Shown: positions 7,703 to 16,401, numbered from the stretch's first letter. The stretch: 52,782 bases of DNA from Bradyrhizobium sp. STM 3843 (GCF_000239815.1 NZ_CAFK01000283.1:1-52782), one strand, 5' to 3'. Notes: generated by a model not told the origin, from the letters alone. Program-made: numbers and translations.

Positions 7703-9496
7703 CTAAGCCGCCCCTTTCGCCAGATAGGCCCGCCAGCCGCCGAATGATGAGATATCTCGCGCGCCATTGGTGGCAGCCGACTCCACGATGAAGCCTTTGA
7801 CGTCGCGGCCATCGGCGAGCGTGATGGTGCCGATCGACAGCGGCGCGGGCACCGACGCGACGAATCGGCCGAAGCCCGCGGCCGACAGCGCCCACAGTTC
7901 GAGCTCGACGCATACGCCCTCGCCGGGTGCGATGCCGAGCATGCCGGGCTTCGGCGGCGTGGTCGGAAGCGCATACAGCCGATAGTTCGGCGCCGTTTTC
8001 GTCGCTTCCAATAGGCGCCCGCCGAGCGACGTCAGCTCGTGGTTCAGCGCCATTCCCGACAGATGCGCACCGACCACCGCGATCGCAAACTCGCCGTCGC
8101 GCAGCGACGAGGGCAATGGCGCCAGCGCGGGCAGAGGGACCGCCTTCGCGCCGACCGCAAGCCTGGTGTCGGCATGGAAAGCGCGTCCGATGCTGGCGAG
8201 CTTGGCATCGTCACCCGCCGGAGCCAGAAGCGTGATGCCGAACGGAATGCCGTCGTCGCGCATGGCGGCCGGCAGCGCCACTCCGCAGAGATCGAGCAAA
8301 TTGACGAAATTGGTGTAGGTGCCGAGCCGGCTGTTGAGCTCGATCGGGTTGGCCAGCACCTCGGCCGTCGTGTAGGTGGTCGGCGCCGTCGGCAGCACCA
8401 GCGCGTCGATATCAGCAAAGGTGCGCGCCGCGATCTTGCGCAAGCCTTGCAGGCGGTAGAGCGCAGCGAAGGTGTCGGCCGCGCTCGGGCGCGCGCCGGC
8501 AATGGTGATCTCGCGCGTGACCGGATGGATCGCATCCGGGTCGGAGGCCAGGAGATCGCGGATCACGAGATAACGCTCGGCGACCCACGGCCCTTCATAG
8601 AGCAGCCTTGCAGTCTCATAGAATGGCTCGAGATCGAATTCGACCAGATTGACGCCAAGCCTGGAGAAGCGCGCGATCGCCTCGCCATAGGCGGCCTCCG
8701 CGGCCCTGTCGCCGAAGAAGATCAGCTGGCCCGAGCGCGGCACGCCAAGCCGCACCCCACTCGGAAAAGATGAGAGCGCTTTCAGTGGCCGGTCGCGCGA
8801 GAATGGATCGAGCGGATCGGGCGCGGCCATGGCGGTGAGCGCCGTGATCGCATCGTCCACCGTCAGCGAGAACACCGAGATGCAGTCGAGCGTCCGGCAG
8901 GCCGGCACCAGTCCTGCCGTCGAGATCATACCGAGACTGGGCTTCAAGCCCACGATGTTGTTGAGCATCGCCGGCACGCGGCCGGAGCCGGCCGTGTCGG
9001 TGCCGAGCGAGAGCGGCACCAGGCCGGCAGACACCGCGACCGCCGAGCCTGAGCTCGATCCACCCGGCACCAGGTCGCCGCGCACCGGATTTTTCGGGAT
9101 GCCATAGGGCGAGCGCACACCGACCAGCCCGGTCGCGAACTGGTCGAGATTGGTCTTGCCGATAATGATCGCGCCGGCGGCGCGCAAGCGCGCCACCGCG
9201 GTCGCGTCGCGTGCTGGCGTAGAGGCGAAGGCGGGACAGGCCGCCGTGGTCGGCAGTCCCGCAACGTCGATATTGTCCTTCACCGCGACCGGCACGCCAT
9301 AGAGCGGCAGGCTCGCGGCATCCATGCTCGCAAGCCGCCCGGCTTCGGAGATGGCGTCCTTCTCGTCACGCAGGCTGATGAAGACCGCGGCATCGCCATG
9401 GGCGCGGATCCGTTCGAAGCTGCGCGCCACGGTTTCGGCCGGCGATGCCTGGCCCTGCCGATGCGCCGCGACGATCTCGGCAACGGTCTCGGTCAC
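7703..9496 (-). CDS. atzF: Allophanate hydrolase, AtzF type
   Basis: A 597-residue, two-part enzyme. The N-terminal amidase domain carries Lys73 (AVKDNIDVAG), cis-Ser147 (PGGSSSGSAV) and nucleophile Ser171 (TDTAGSGRVPA). The last ~150 residues (from about LPALAPLPSSL) form the separate AtzF C-terminal domain with the typical YRLYALPTTPPKPGM segment. It hydrolyses allophanate to ammonia and CO2, the last step of cyanuric acid, biuret or urea-carboxylase routes. It is convergent with the amidase operon, with only 4 bases between stop codons. No urea carboxylase gene lies nearby, so the source of allophanate is probably the AtzE-type branch (inference). Confidence 0.93.
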   Translation of the reverse strand: MTETVAEIVAAHRQGQASPAETVARSFERIRAHGDAAVFISLRDEKDAISEAGRLASMDAASLPLYGVPVAVKDNIDVAGLPTTAACPAFASTPARDATAVARLRAAGAIIIGKTNLDQFATGLVGVRSPYGIPKNPVRGDLVPGGSSSGSAVAVSAGLVPLSLGTDTAGSGRVPAMLNNIVGLKPSLGMISTAGLVPACRTLDCISVFSLTVDDAITALTAMAAPDPLDPFSRDRPLKALSSFPSGVRLGVPRSGQLIFFGDRAAEAAYGEAIARFSRLGVNLVEFDLEPFYETARLLYEGPWVAERYLVIRDLLASDPDAIHPVTREITIAGARPSAADTFAALYRLQGLRKIAARTFADIDALVLPTAPTTYTTAEVLANPIELNSRLGTYTNFVNLLDLCGVALPAAMRDDGIPFGITLLAPAGDDAKLASIGRAFHADTRLAVGAKAVPLPALAPLPSSLRDGEFAIAVVGAHLSGMALNHELTSLGGRLLEATKTAPNYRLYALPTTPPKPGMLGIAPGEGVCVELELWALSAAGFGRFVASVPAPLSIGTITLADGRDVKGFIVESAATNGARDISSFGGWRAYLAKGAA

Positions 9497-9685
9497 GAAC
9501 GGCTCCGGTGCTCAGATGTGACTATTATCCGTTGCATTGCTGACGCTCCCCGCGGTCCAGAGGTCCGTTGATCGTAGCAAGGCACATGCCATTGTGTACA
9601 TCGGCACGATGGGCGGCACCGATGCTTATCGCTTGAATTTCAATCGGTTGTTCGGAGGTGAACGAGCGTCGGCATGCTGGCGGCG

Positions 9686-9726
9686 GACGTTTGCCTCCCA
9701 AACTGCTTATTCTTTAGGCAAACGTC
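9686..9726. repeat. 11-bp inverted repeat at the 3' end of ndh
   Basis: GACGTTTGCCT (9686-9696) and AGGCAAACGTC (9716-9726) are perfect inverted copies separated by 19 bases. The right arm touches the stop codon of the minus-strand NADH dehydrogenase gene. In that transcript it would form a hairpin right after the stop, but there is no U-run, so it is not a typical intrinsic terminator. The rest of the 9497-9724 gap shows nothing else recognisable. Confidence 0.55.
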
Positions 9727-10999
9727 AGTCCATCACCTTGCTCGACCCCTGCGTGATCAGGCGCGCTGCGCGCTGATCGCGCGCATGAATCCAAAGCCAG
9801 CTCAGCGCCACCGCGAGCCGGTTGCGCAAGCCAATCAGGAAATAGATGTGAGCCAGGCCCCAGATCCACCAGGCGATCGCGCCGCGCAGCTTGAGCCAGC
9901 CGAAATCGATCACCGCGAGCCGCTTGCCGATCTGCGCCAGGCTGCCGGCATGGCTGTAGCGGAATGGCGACAGGCTGCGCCCGCCGAGCCGGGCCTTGAT
10001 GGCCTCAGCGACGTAGCGGCCCTCCTGCTTGGCGGCCGGTGCGATGCCGGGCACCGGTTGCCCATTCCAGGCTGGAATCGTGATGGTGTCGCCGATGGCG
10101 AAGATCTCGGGATGGCCGGGCACAGTCAGGTCTGGGGCGACCTGCAGCCGGCCAGCGCGATCCGCCGGGGCGTTGAGCCACTCGGCCGCCCGTGACGCGC
10201 GCACGCCGGCGGCCCAGATGATGGTCTTGGCGTCCAATTGCTTGCCGCCATAGACGACGCCATCCGCATTGCAGTCGGTCACTGGTTGCCCGAGCACCAC
10301 CTCCACGCCGATGCGCTCGAGCGATTTGAGCGCGTAGGCCGACAGGTCATCGGGAAAGCCTGCCAGCACGCGCGGACCGGCTTCGATCAGCAGCACGCGC
10401 GTTCCGTGCGTGTCGATGTTGCGGAAGTCAGGCGGCAGGGTGGAGCGGGCAAGCTCCGCAATGGTGCCGGCGAGCTCCACGCCGGTCGGGCCCGCGCCGA
10501 TGATGACGAAGGTCATCAACGCTGCGCGCTTGGCCGGATCCGTCTCGCGTTCGGCGCGCTCGAAGGCGACCAGGATGCGCCGCCGCAAGGTCGTGGCGTC
10601 CTCGAGCGTCTTGAGCCCCGGCGCGAACGGCTCCCACTCGTCATGACCGAAATAGGCGTGGCGTGCGCCGGTGGCGAGCACCAGCGTGTCGTAGGCAACT
10701 TCAGTGCCGTCCTCGAGCTGCACGCGTCGGTTCGCGGCATCGATGCCCGTGACGGTTCCAAACAGCGTCGTCACTTCGGGACGATCGCGCACCAGATAGC
10801 GGATCGGCCAGGCGATCTCGGACGTCGAGAGCGAGGCGGTCGCGACCTGATAGAGCAGCGGTTGAAACAGATGATGGTTGCGGCGGTCGATCAGCGTGAT
10901 GCGCACGGGCGCGCCGGCCAGGCGATGGGTCGTTTCCAGGCCGCCGAAACCGGCACCGACGATCACGACGTGATGAAGATTGCGCGGCTCAATCGTCAT
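9725..10999 (-). CDS. ndh: Type II NADH dehydrogenase
   Basis: A 424-residue membrane-associated flavoprotein that oxidises NADH and reduces quinone without pumping protons. It has an N-terminal FAD-binding motif (HHVVIVGAGFGGLE) and a second dinucleotide motif for NADH (FVIIGAGPTGVELAG, about residue 160). The second FAD site is EIFAIGDT, and the hydrophobic C-terminal region (WWIWGLAHIYFLIGLRNR) is the membrane anchor seen in NDH-2. The ATG at 10999 is chosen because the GxGxxG fold begins shortly after it; an upstream ATG at 11038 would add 13 residues with no family match. It appears monocistronic. Confidence 0.92.
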   Translation of the reverse strand: MTIEPRNLHHVVIVGAGFGGLETTHRLAGAPVRITLIDRRNHHLFQPLLYQVATASLSTSEIAWPIRYLVRDRPEVTTLFGTVTGIDAANRRVQLEDGTEVAYDTLVLATGARHAYFGHDEWEPFAPGLKTLEDATTLRRRILVAFERAERETDPAKRAALMTFVIIGAGPTGVELAGTIAELARSTLPPDFRNIDTHGTRVLLIEAGPRVLAGFPDDLSAYALKSLERIGVEVVLGQPVTDCNADGVVYGGKQLDAKTIIWAAGVRASRAAEWLNAPADRAGRLQVAPDLTVPGHPEIFAIGDTITIPAWNGQPVPGIAPAAKQEGRYVAEAIKARLGGRSLSPFRYSHAGSLAQIGKRLAVIDFGWLKLRGAIAWWIWGLAHIYFLIGLRNRLAVALSWLWIHARDQRAARLITQGSSKVMD

Positions 11000-11383
11000 A
11001 GGCTGGTTCTCGCTGCTGCACCCCCACTTTAGGTACACGCAAGCGTGGCCGCTTCAAGCCCGTCGCGTCTATCGTATGATAGCAGGATTGTATCGGCTCG
11101 GCGGGGACGCCATCTTTCCGTTCAGAACCCGCGCCTGCTGCCTTGTCGGGAATCTCGTGACGGAGTGATCGTCGCGCATTGGGGGCGACACAATGGGGCA
11201 CCTCAAGTTTAATGTTGCCAAGGCAACCATTTTGTGGAACGCTGATCGGCAAGGGGCGGGCAGCAAGATGCGCACCGTCGGCCAAGGGATGGAACCGGGA
11301 TGAGCCTGCGGCAAGCCAGCGCGGCGGCATATAGGCGTGTTGGAGCGATGCAGCGCGCGGCAAGATCCGTGCGTGCCGCAGGA
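11000..11383. other. Gap between ndh and marR without a recognised gene
   Basis: About 380 bases between the ndh start and the 3' end of the MarR gene, both on the minus strand. Short open frames here do not look like proteins. It should hold the ndh promoter. The only clear structure is the GTTGCC-AA-GGCAAC palindrome at 11214-11227. Confidence 0.6.
11214..11227. promoter_or_regulatory. GTTGCC-AA-GGCAAC palindrome, possible MarR-type operator
   Basis: Six-base arms GTTGCC/GGCAAC around AA, within AATG...CATT, which extends partial symmetry. Many MarR-family repressors bind GTTGC/GCAAC inverted repeats, and a marR gene lies 160 bases away, but its own start is at the far end. The site is about 215 bases upstream of the ndh start. 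The operator role is inference only. Confidence 0.35.
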
Positions 11384-11926
11384 TCAGGGTTCCATTGGCC
11401 CGGTCACCGCGCCGAGATTATCGTGAATGCGGCGCAGCAGGACAATCAGGAGCTCCTGTTCCTGCTTGTCGAGGCACGACAGCAGGCGCCGCTCCCGCTC
11501 CAGCGCGGCGATGATGACCCTGTCATGGGTCGCGCGTCCCTTGGTTGTCAGCGCGATCGAATGGCTGCGGCCATCGGCGGGATCGGAGCGGATGGCGATC
11601 AGTCCGCGCTTTTTCATCGCCGCCAAGGTGCGGCTCACAGGTCCCTTGTCGAAGCCGATCACGCTGCAGATGCGCGAGGCTGGAATCCCCGGCTCGATCG
11701 CGAGCAGCGACATGATCCGCCATTCCGTGACATTGACGCCGAAATTGCGCTGGTAGAATGCGGTCGCGCTGTTCGACAATTTGTTGGCGATGAAGGTGAT
11801 GAAGGCGGGCACGTAGCGATCGAGATCGAGCGTGAGGCCGTGGTCGGGATCCTGGCCTTTCGTCGCTTGCGCCTGCGCCTTGGCGCCGCGCGATTTGCCG
11901 GTCTGTTCGCTCATGATGTCCATCAT
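11384..11926 (-). CDS. MarR-family transcriptional regulator
   Basis: Winged-helix regulator of about 180 residues. The central DNA-binding part reads VTEWRIMSLLAIEPGIPASR, then a recognition helix around DKGPVSRTLAAMKKRGLI and the wing RSDPADGRSHSIALTTKGR, all typical of MarR. A long basic N-terminal extension precedes it. Starts at 11926 (MMDIMSEQ) or 11914 are both possible; GAGAG lies just upstream. It is divergent from the P450 gene with about 65 bases between starts, so it probably represses the P450-ferredoxin genes in response to an aromatic acid or its CoA ester (inference). Confidence 0.9.
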   Translation of the reverse strand: MMDIMSEQTGKSRGAKAQAQATKGQDPDHGLTLDLDRYVPAFITFIANKLSNSATAFYQRNFGVNVTEWRIMSLLAIEPGIPASRICSVIGFDKGPVSRTLAAMKKRGLIAIRSDPADGRSHSIALTTKGRATHDRVIIAALERERRLLSCLDKQEQELLIVLLRRIHDNLGAVTGPMEP

Positions 11927-11990
11927 CTCTCGCGCGAAGACATAGAGACAGCCAAAGCCGCATGACAAGGCCAAACTTCGGGAGGACCGC

Positions 11991-13226
11991 ATGAACCTGA
12001 CAGATGTCTCCGCGCCGGCCGCTCACCCCACCGCGCCTGCGGATGGAATTGCGCACCTCGACATCGATCCGTTCTCGATCGCCTTTTTCGATGATCCCTA
12101 TCCGGCGCATGAGGCGATGCGCGAGGCGGGGCCGGTGATCTATCTCGATCGGTGGAATGTTTATGGCGTCGCCCGCTATGCCGAGGTCTACGCGGTACTC
12201 AACGATAACAGGACATTCTGCTCCAGCCGTGGCGTGGGCCTCAGTGACTTCGCCAAGGAGACGCCGTGGCGGCCGCCGAGCCTGATTCTGGAAGCCGATC
12301 CGCCGGCGCATACACGCACGCGCGCGGTGTTGAGCAAAGTGCTGTCGCCGGCGGTGATGAAGCGCCTGCGCGATGGCTTCATGGCCGCCGCGGAGGCGAA
12401 GGTCGATGAGCTGCTTGCGCGTGGCCAATTCGATGCGATCACCGAGCTTGCCGAAGCCTATCCGCTGTCGGTGTTTCCGGACGCCCTGGGGCTGAAGCCG
12501 GAGGGGCGCGAGCATCTCATTCCCTACGCGAGCCTGGTGTTCAACGCGTTCGGCCCGCCCAATGAGCTCCGGCAGCAGGCGATCGCGCGCTCGGCGCCGC
12601 ATCAGGCCTATGTCACCGAGCAATGCCAGCGCGACAACCTCACGCCCGGCGGCTTCGGTGCCTGCATCCATGCCTTCGCCGAGACTGGTGACATCACCCC
12701 GGCTGAAGCGCCGCTTCTGGTGCGTTCGCTACTCTCGGCGGGCCTCGACACCACGGTCTATGGTATCGGCGCGGCGGTCTATTGTCTCGCGCGGTTTCCG
12801 GAAGAGTGGCAGCGGCTGCGCCAGGATCCGTCATTGGCCCGCAATGCCTTCGAGGAAGCCGTGCGCTTCGAAAGCCCGGTGCAGACCTTCTTCCGCACCA
12901 CCACGCGCGAGGTCGAGATCGGCGGCGTCACGATTCCTGAGGGCGAAAAGGTGCTGATGTTCCTGGGCTCGGCCAATCGAGACGTGCGGCGCTGGGAGCG
13001 GCCTGACGTTTACGATATCTCGCGCAAAGTGTCCGGCCATGTCGGCTTCGGCTCGGGCATCCACATGTGCGTCGGCCAGCTCGTCGCCCGTCTCGAGGGC
13101 GAGGCAGTGCTGACCGCGCTGGCGCGCAAGGTCGCCACCATCGAAGTCAATGGTGCGGTCAAGCGTCGTTACAACAACACCCTGCGCGGGCTGGAAAGCC
13201 TGCCAATCAGCATCACTCCAGCCTGA
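11991..13226 (+). CDS. Cytochrome P450, CYP199A-like (para-substituted benzoate oxidation)
   Basis: A 411-residue soluble class I P450. The haem-binding motif FGSGIHMCVGQ places the thiolate at Cys360, the ExxR motif is EAVRF, and the I-helix acid-alcohol pair is Asp253-Thr254 in SAGLDTTVYG. CYP199A enzymes of Rhodopseudomonas demethylate 4-methoxybenzoate to 4-hydroxybenzoate. Their carboxylate-holding residues Arg92, Ser95, Arg243 and Ser244 appear here, shifted by two, as Arg94 and Ser97 (WRPPS) and Arg245-Ser246 (LLVRSLLSAG). A [2Fe-2S] ferredoxin gene follows by 8 bases, as in the known system. No ferredoxin reductase is encoded nearby. Confidence 0.92.
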   Translation: MNLTDVSAPAAHPTAPADGIAHLDIDPFSIAFFDDPYPAHEAMREAGPVIYLDRWNVYGVARYAEVYAVLNDNRTFCSSRGVGLSDFAKETPWRPPSLILEADPPAHTRTRAVLSKVLSPAVMKRLRDGFMAAAEAKVDELLARGQFDAITELAEAYPLSVFPDALGLKPEGREHLIPYASLVFNAFGPPNELRQQAIARSAPHQAYVTEQCQRDNLTPGGFGACIHAFAETGDITPAEAPLLVRSLLSAGLDTTVYGIGAAVYCLARFPEEWQRLRQDPSLARNAFEEAVRFESPVQTFFRTTTREVEIGGVTIPEGEKVLMFLGSANRDVRRWERPDVYDISRKVSGHVGFGSGIHMCVGQLVARLEGEAVLTALARKVATIEVNGAVKRRYNNTLRGLESLPISITPA

Positions 13227-13234
13227 GCAAGAGC

Positions 13235-13558
13235 ATGACGACGATCACCTTCATTCATCCAGACAATCGCAGCGAAGACGTCAAGGCGGAGGAGGGCGCC
13301 AGCGTCATGCTGGCGGCACTCACCCATGGCGTGGACGGTATCGTTGCTGAATGCGGCGGCAATGCCGTCTGCGCCACTTGTCATGTCTATGTCGACGATG
13401 CCTGGGTCGCGAAGCTTGATCCCATGAGCGACGACGAGGACGCGCTGCTCGACGGCACGGCGTCGGAGCGCCTGCCAAACAGCCGTCTGTCTTGTCAGAT
13501 CAAAGTGTCACCTGCGCTCGATGGTCTCGTGGTGCGCGTGCCCGAGCGTCAGAGCTGA
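13235..13558 (+). CDS. [2Fe-2S] ferredoxin, palustrisredoxin/adrenodoxin type
   Basis: A 107-residue electron carrier with cluster ligands Cys40, Cys46, Cys49 and Cys87 (AECGGNAVCATC ... LSCQIK), the CX5CX2CX37C spacing of P450-partner ferredoxins. The acidic helix DPMSDDEDALLDG, which docks to reductase and P450, is present. The ATG at 13235 lies 8 bases after the P450 stop. It should deliver electrons from a separately encoded FAD reductase to the adjacent P450. No signal peptide, so it is cytoplasmic. Confidence 0.94.
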   Translation: MTTITFIHPDNRSEDVKAEEGASVMLAALTHGVDGIVAECGGNAVCATCHVYVDDAWVAKLDPMSDDEDALLDGTASERLPNSRLSCQIKVSPALDGLVVRVPERQS

Positions 13559-13631
13559 CGTCTCGTCCGGTCGGCATGCAGGCCGGCCGCAATAACAAGA
13601 AACAAGCAAACCAAAAAAGGGGAGGGAATTG

Positions 13632-14846
13632 ATGAAGCAGCTGAACTATGGGCTTGCGCTGGTCGCGCTGAGCTTGGCCTGCGCGCCGGCTCGGGCGGAG
13701 ATTTCCGACAATGTCGTCCGCATCGGCGTGCTCAACGATATCTCGGGCATCTTCCAGGACACCAACGGCATGGGCTCGGTCGAGGCGGCCCGCATGGCGG
13801 CCGAGGATTTCAACGGCGGTGGCAAGGGCATCAAGGTCGAGATCGTCTATGCCGACCATCAGAACAAGGCCGACGTCGGCTCGGCGATCGTGCGCAAATG
13901 GCTCGAGCTCGACAAGGTCGACGCCGTCGTCGACGTGCCCAATTCGGCGGTGGGGCTGACGGTCAATGAGCTGCTGCGAAACAGCCGCATGACCTTCCTG
14001 GCGTCATCGACTGCGAGTTCGGATCTGACCGGCAAGGCCTGCTCGCCGAACACGATCCAATGGGTCAACGACGCCTGGGCCACCGGCAACACCACGGCCG
14101 CCGCCATGATGGGACGCGGCGGCAAGGATTGGTATTTCATCACCGTGAACTATGCGCTCGGGCAGGGCATCGAAGCCGAGGCCACCAGCTATATCGAGAA
14201 GCACGGCGGCAAGGTGCTGGGCTCGGCCAAGCATCCGCTCGGCACCTCCGACTTTGCCTCGTTCCTGCTGCAGGCGCAAAGCTCCAAGGCCAAAGTGATC
14301 GGGCTCGCCAATGCCGGCGGCGACACCATCAATGCGGTGAAGCAGGCAGGCGAGTTCGGGATTCAGCAGGGTGGGCAATCGCTGGTCGCCTTCCTGCTGT
14401 TCATCAACGATGTCCACGGCATGGGATTGAAGGCCGCACAGGGCTTGCAGCTCCTGGAAGCCTTCTACTGGGACATGGATGACGACACGCGCGCGTTTGC
14501 GAAGCGCTTCGCCGCGCGCCCGGCTATGAACGGCAAGATGCCGAGCGGCAACCAGGCCGGGGTCTATGCGTCGACGCTCGCCTATCTGAATGCGGTCGCA
14601 GCGTCCGGCAGCGACGACGCCAAGGATGTCGTGCCGCAGATGAAGACGGTCAAAGGCAAGGACAGATTGTTCGGCGAGGTCACGATCCGCCAGGACGGCC
14701 GCGTGATCCATCCGATGTATCTGTTCGAGGTGAAGAAGCCCGAGGAGTCGAAATACCCGTATGACTACTATCGTCTGGTTGCGACCATCCCCGCCGACCA
14801 GGCATTCCGGCCGCTTGCCGCCGGAGGCTGTCCGCTCGTGAAGTGA
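13632..14846 (+). CDS. ABC transporter substrate-binding protein, HAAT/LivK type (first of two)
   Basis: A 404-residue periplasmic protein. The signal peptide (MKQLNYGLALVALSLACAPARA) is followed by the family opening VVRIGVLNDISGIFQDTNG. Later segments such as VPNSAVGLTVNELLRNSRMT and NAGGDTINAVKQAGEFG are typical of the branched-chain-amino-acid-type fold used for aromatic acids in related bacteria. The ATG at 13632 has GGAGGG five bases upstream (TTG at 13629 is less likely). It follows the P450 and ferredoxin, so an alkoxy- or hydroxybenzoate-type ligand is a reasonable guess. Confidence 0.9.
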   Translation: MKQLNYGLALVALSLACAPARAEISDNVVRIGVLNDISGIFQDTNGMGSVEAARMAAEDFNGGGKGIKVEIVYADHQNKADVGSAIVRKWLELDKVDAVVDVPNSAVGLTVNELLRNSRMTFLASSTASSDLTGKACSPNTIQWVNDAWATGNTTAAAMMGRGGKDWYFITVNYALGQGIEAEATSYIEKHGGKVLGSAKHPLGTSDFASFLLQAQSSKAKVIGLANAGGDTINAVKQAGEFGIQQGGQSLVAFLLFINDVHGMGLKAAQGLQLLEAFYWDMDDDTRAFAKRFAARPAMNGKMPSGNQAGVYASTLAYLNAVAASGSDDAKDVVPQMKTVKGKDRLFGEVTIRQDGRVIHPMYLFEVKKPEESKYPYDYYRLVATIPADQAFRPLAAGGCPLVK

Positions 14847-15089
14847 GCACCGCGATCGGGCGGCACGCTGTGATGGATCCACGGACCGGCTGCAGCGCGG
14901 CCGGCCGTTGCGTCATTCACCATCCTCGCCGACCGGCAGTATAGTTCTTGCTTTCAGCTGTTTTCACGAATTATGGTGCATGAGGCCTCAGAAGCCCGGG
15001 CGCGCTGCGGCGAAACGCCGCCGGCGCGTCATTGGCCGATGCTCCATTCGGTCGATGGTCCATAAAGAAAAGAGCAGGAGGGGAGAAAC

Positions 15090-16262
15090 ATGAAAGCAAC
15101 ATTCTGGCTCGCCGGCGCAGCGGCGCTTTGCCTGTCGCAATCCGCGCTCGCGGCGGACAGCATCAAGATCGGCTTCGTATCCACATTCAGCGGTCCGACC
15201 GCCGTCATCGGCAACGACATGCGGAATTCGTTCGAGCTTGCGCTCGATCATCTCGGCCGCAAGATCGACGGCAAGCCGGTCGAGGTGATCTACGAGGACG
15301 ACCAGCAGAAGCCTGACATCGGCAAGCAGAAGACCGAGAAGCTGGTGCAGGCCGACAAGGTCGATTTCATCGTCGGCTATATCTGGTCGAACGTGCTGTT
15401 GGCGTCGCTGAAGACGGCGGTGGATTCCAAGACCTTTCTGATCTCGGCCAATGCCGGGCCGTCACAGCTCGCTGGCGAATTGTGCTCGCCTTACGTGTTC
15501 TCGACCTCCTGGCAGAACGACCAGACGCCCGCGGCGATGGGCCTCACTATGAACCAGAAGGGCGTCAAATCCGTCTTCCTGATCGGCCCGAATTATGCCG
15601 CCGGCAAGGACATGCTGGCGGGCGTCAAGAGCACCTTCAAAGGCCAGGTGGTCGGCGAGGAATATACGGTCTGGCCGAGCCAGCTTGATTTCTCGGCCGA
15701 GCTCTCCAAGGCGCGCAATTCCGGCGCGGAAGCGATCTTCGTGTTCTATCCGGGCGCGGCAGGTGTGCAATTCCTCAATCAGTACGCGCAGGCTGGATTG
15801 AAGGAGAAGATGCCGCTCTACACCGCATTCACGATCGACGAATTGTCGCTGCCCCTGCAGAAGGACAACGCAATCGGCGTGCCGGGCGCGCAGGAATGGG
15901 TCAACGATCTGCCGAACGAGCAGAACAAGAAGTTCGTAGAGGACTACCGCAAGAAGTATCCGGGTCTGCGGCCGACCTATTACGGCGCCCAGGCCTATGA
16001 CGCCGCGCAGCTGATCAACAGCGCGGTGGTCGCGGTCAAGGGTGACACCTCGCAGAAGGACGCCATGAAGGCCGAGATGGAGAAGGCCAACTTCAAGTCG
16101 CTGCGCGGCTCCTTCAAATACGGCAACAACCACATTCCGATCCAGAATTTCTACCTGCAGGACGTGGTCAAGGAGGCCGACGGCCAGCTGTCGCTGAAGA
16201 CGGTCGCCACCATCGTCAAGGACGACCAGGACCGCTTCCAAGACAAGTGCCCGATGAAATAG
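15090..16262 (+). CDS. ABC transporter substrate-binding protein, HAAT/LivK type (second of two)
   Basis: A 390-residue periplasmic protein with signal peptide MKATFWLAGAAALCLSQSALA and the family start SIKIGFVSTFSGPTAVIGND. It has the usual two-lobed LivK-like sequence, including VIYEDDQQKPDIGKQKTEKL and FLIGPNYAAGKDM. Strong GGAGGGG ribosome-binding site. It is clearly diverged from the binding protein just upstream, so the two probably bring different ligands to the same LivHMGF translocator. The 243-base gap before it (14847-15089) shows no gene. Confidence 0.9.
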   Translation: MKATFWLAGAAALCLSQSALAADSIKIGFVSTFSGPTAVIGNDMRNSFELALDHLGRKIDGKPVEVIYEDDQQKPDIGKQKTEKLVQADKVDFIVGYIWSNVLLASLKTAVDSKTFLISANAGPSQLAGELCSPYVFSTSWQNDQTPAAMGLTMNQKGVKSVFLIGPNYAAGKDMLAGVKSTFKGQVVGEEYTVWPSQLDFSAELSKARNSGAEAIFVFYPGAAGVQFLNQYAQAGLKEKMPLYTAFTIDELSLPLQKDNAIGVPGAQEWVNDLPNEQNKKFVEDYRKKYPGLRPTYYGAQAYDAAQLINSAVVAVKGDTSQKDAMKAEMEKANFKSLRGSFKYGNNHIPIQNFYLQDVVKEADGQLSLKTVATIVKDDQDRFQDKCPMK

Positions 16263-16332
16263 GCCAAGAAACCGGCCTGGAATTTGCTTGAAGCCTAAAA
16301 TATCTTCGGCCTAAGATCAGTGAGGCTGAGCA

Positions 16333-16359
16333 GCGGCAGAGCCACTTAGGTTCTGCCGC
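16333..16359 (+). repeat. Hairpin between binding protein and permease genes
   Basis: GCGGCAGA (16333-16340) and TCTGCCGC (16352-16359) form an 8-base stem with an 11-base loop in the 139-base spacer before livH. Such hairpins often stabilise binding-protein mRNA relative to the permease message. There is no U-run, so read-through is expected. Confidence 0.5.
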
Positions 16360-16401
16360 CCTTCGCTCGGGCATGATGGTCGGGCTTGATGTAAGGGGCG
16401 C

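Noticed and set aside
9537..9776. Short plus-strand frame between atzF and ndh
   Set aside because: It runs across the inverted repeat and into the antisense of ndh, has no ribosome site and no protein-like pattern.
11300..11965. Plus-strand frame over the marR gene
   Set aside because: Shadow of marR, which has an intact winged-helix domain.
14880..15000. GG...TTGC pattern before the second binding protein as a sigma-54 promoter
   Set aside because: The GG to GC spacing is 13 bases, not 10, which sigma-54 does not tolerate.
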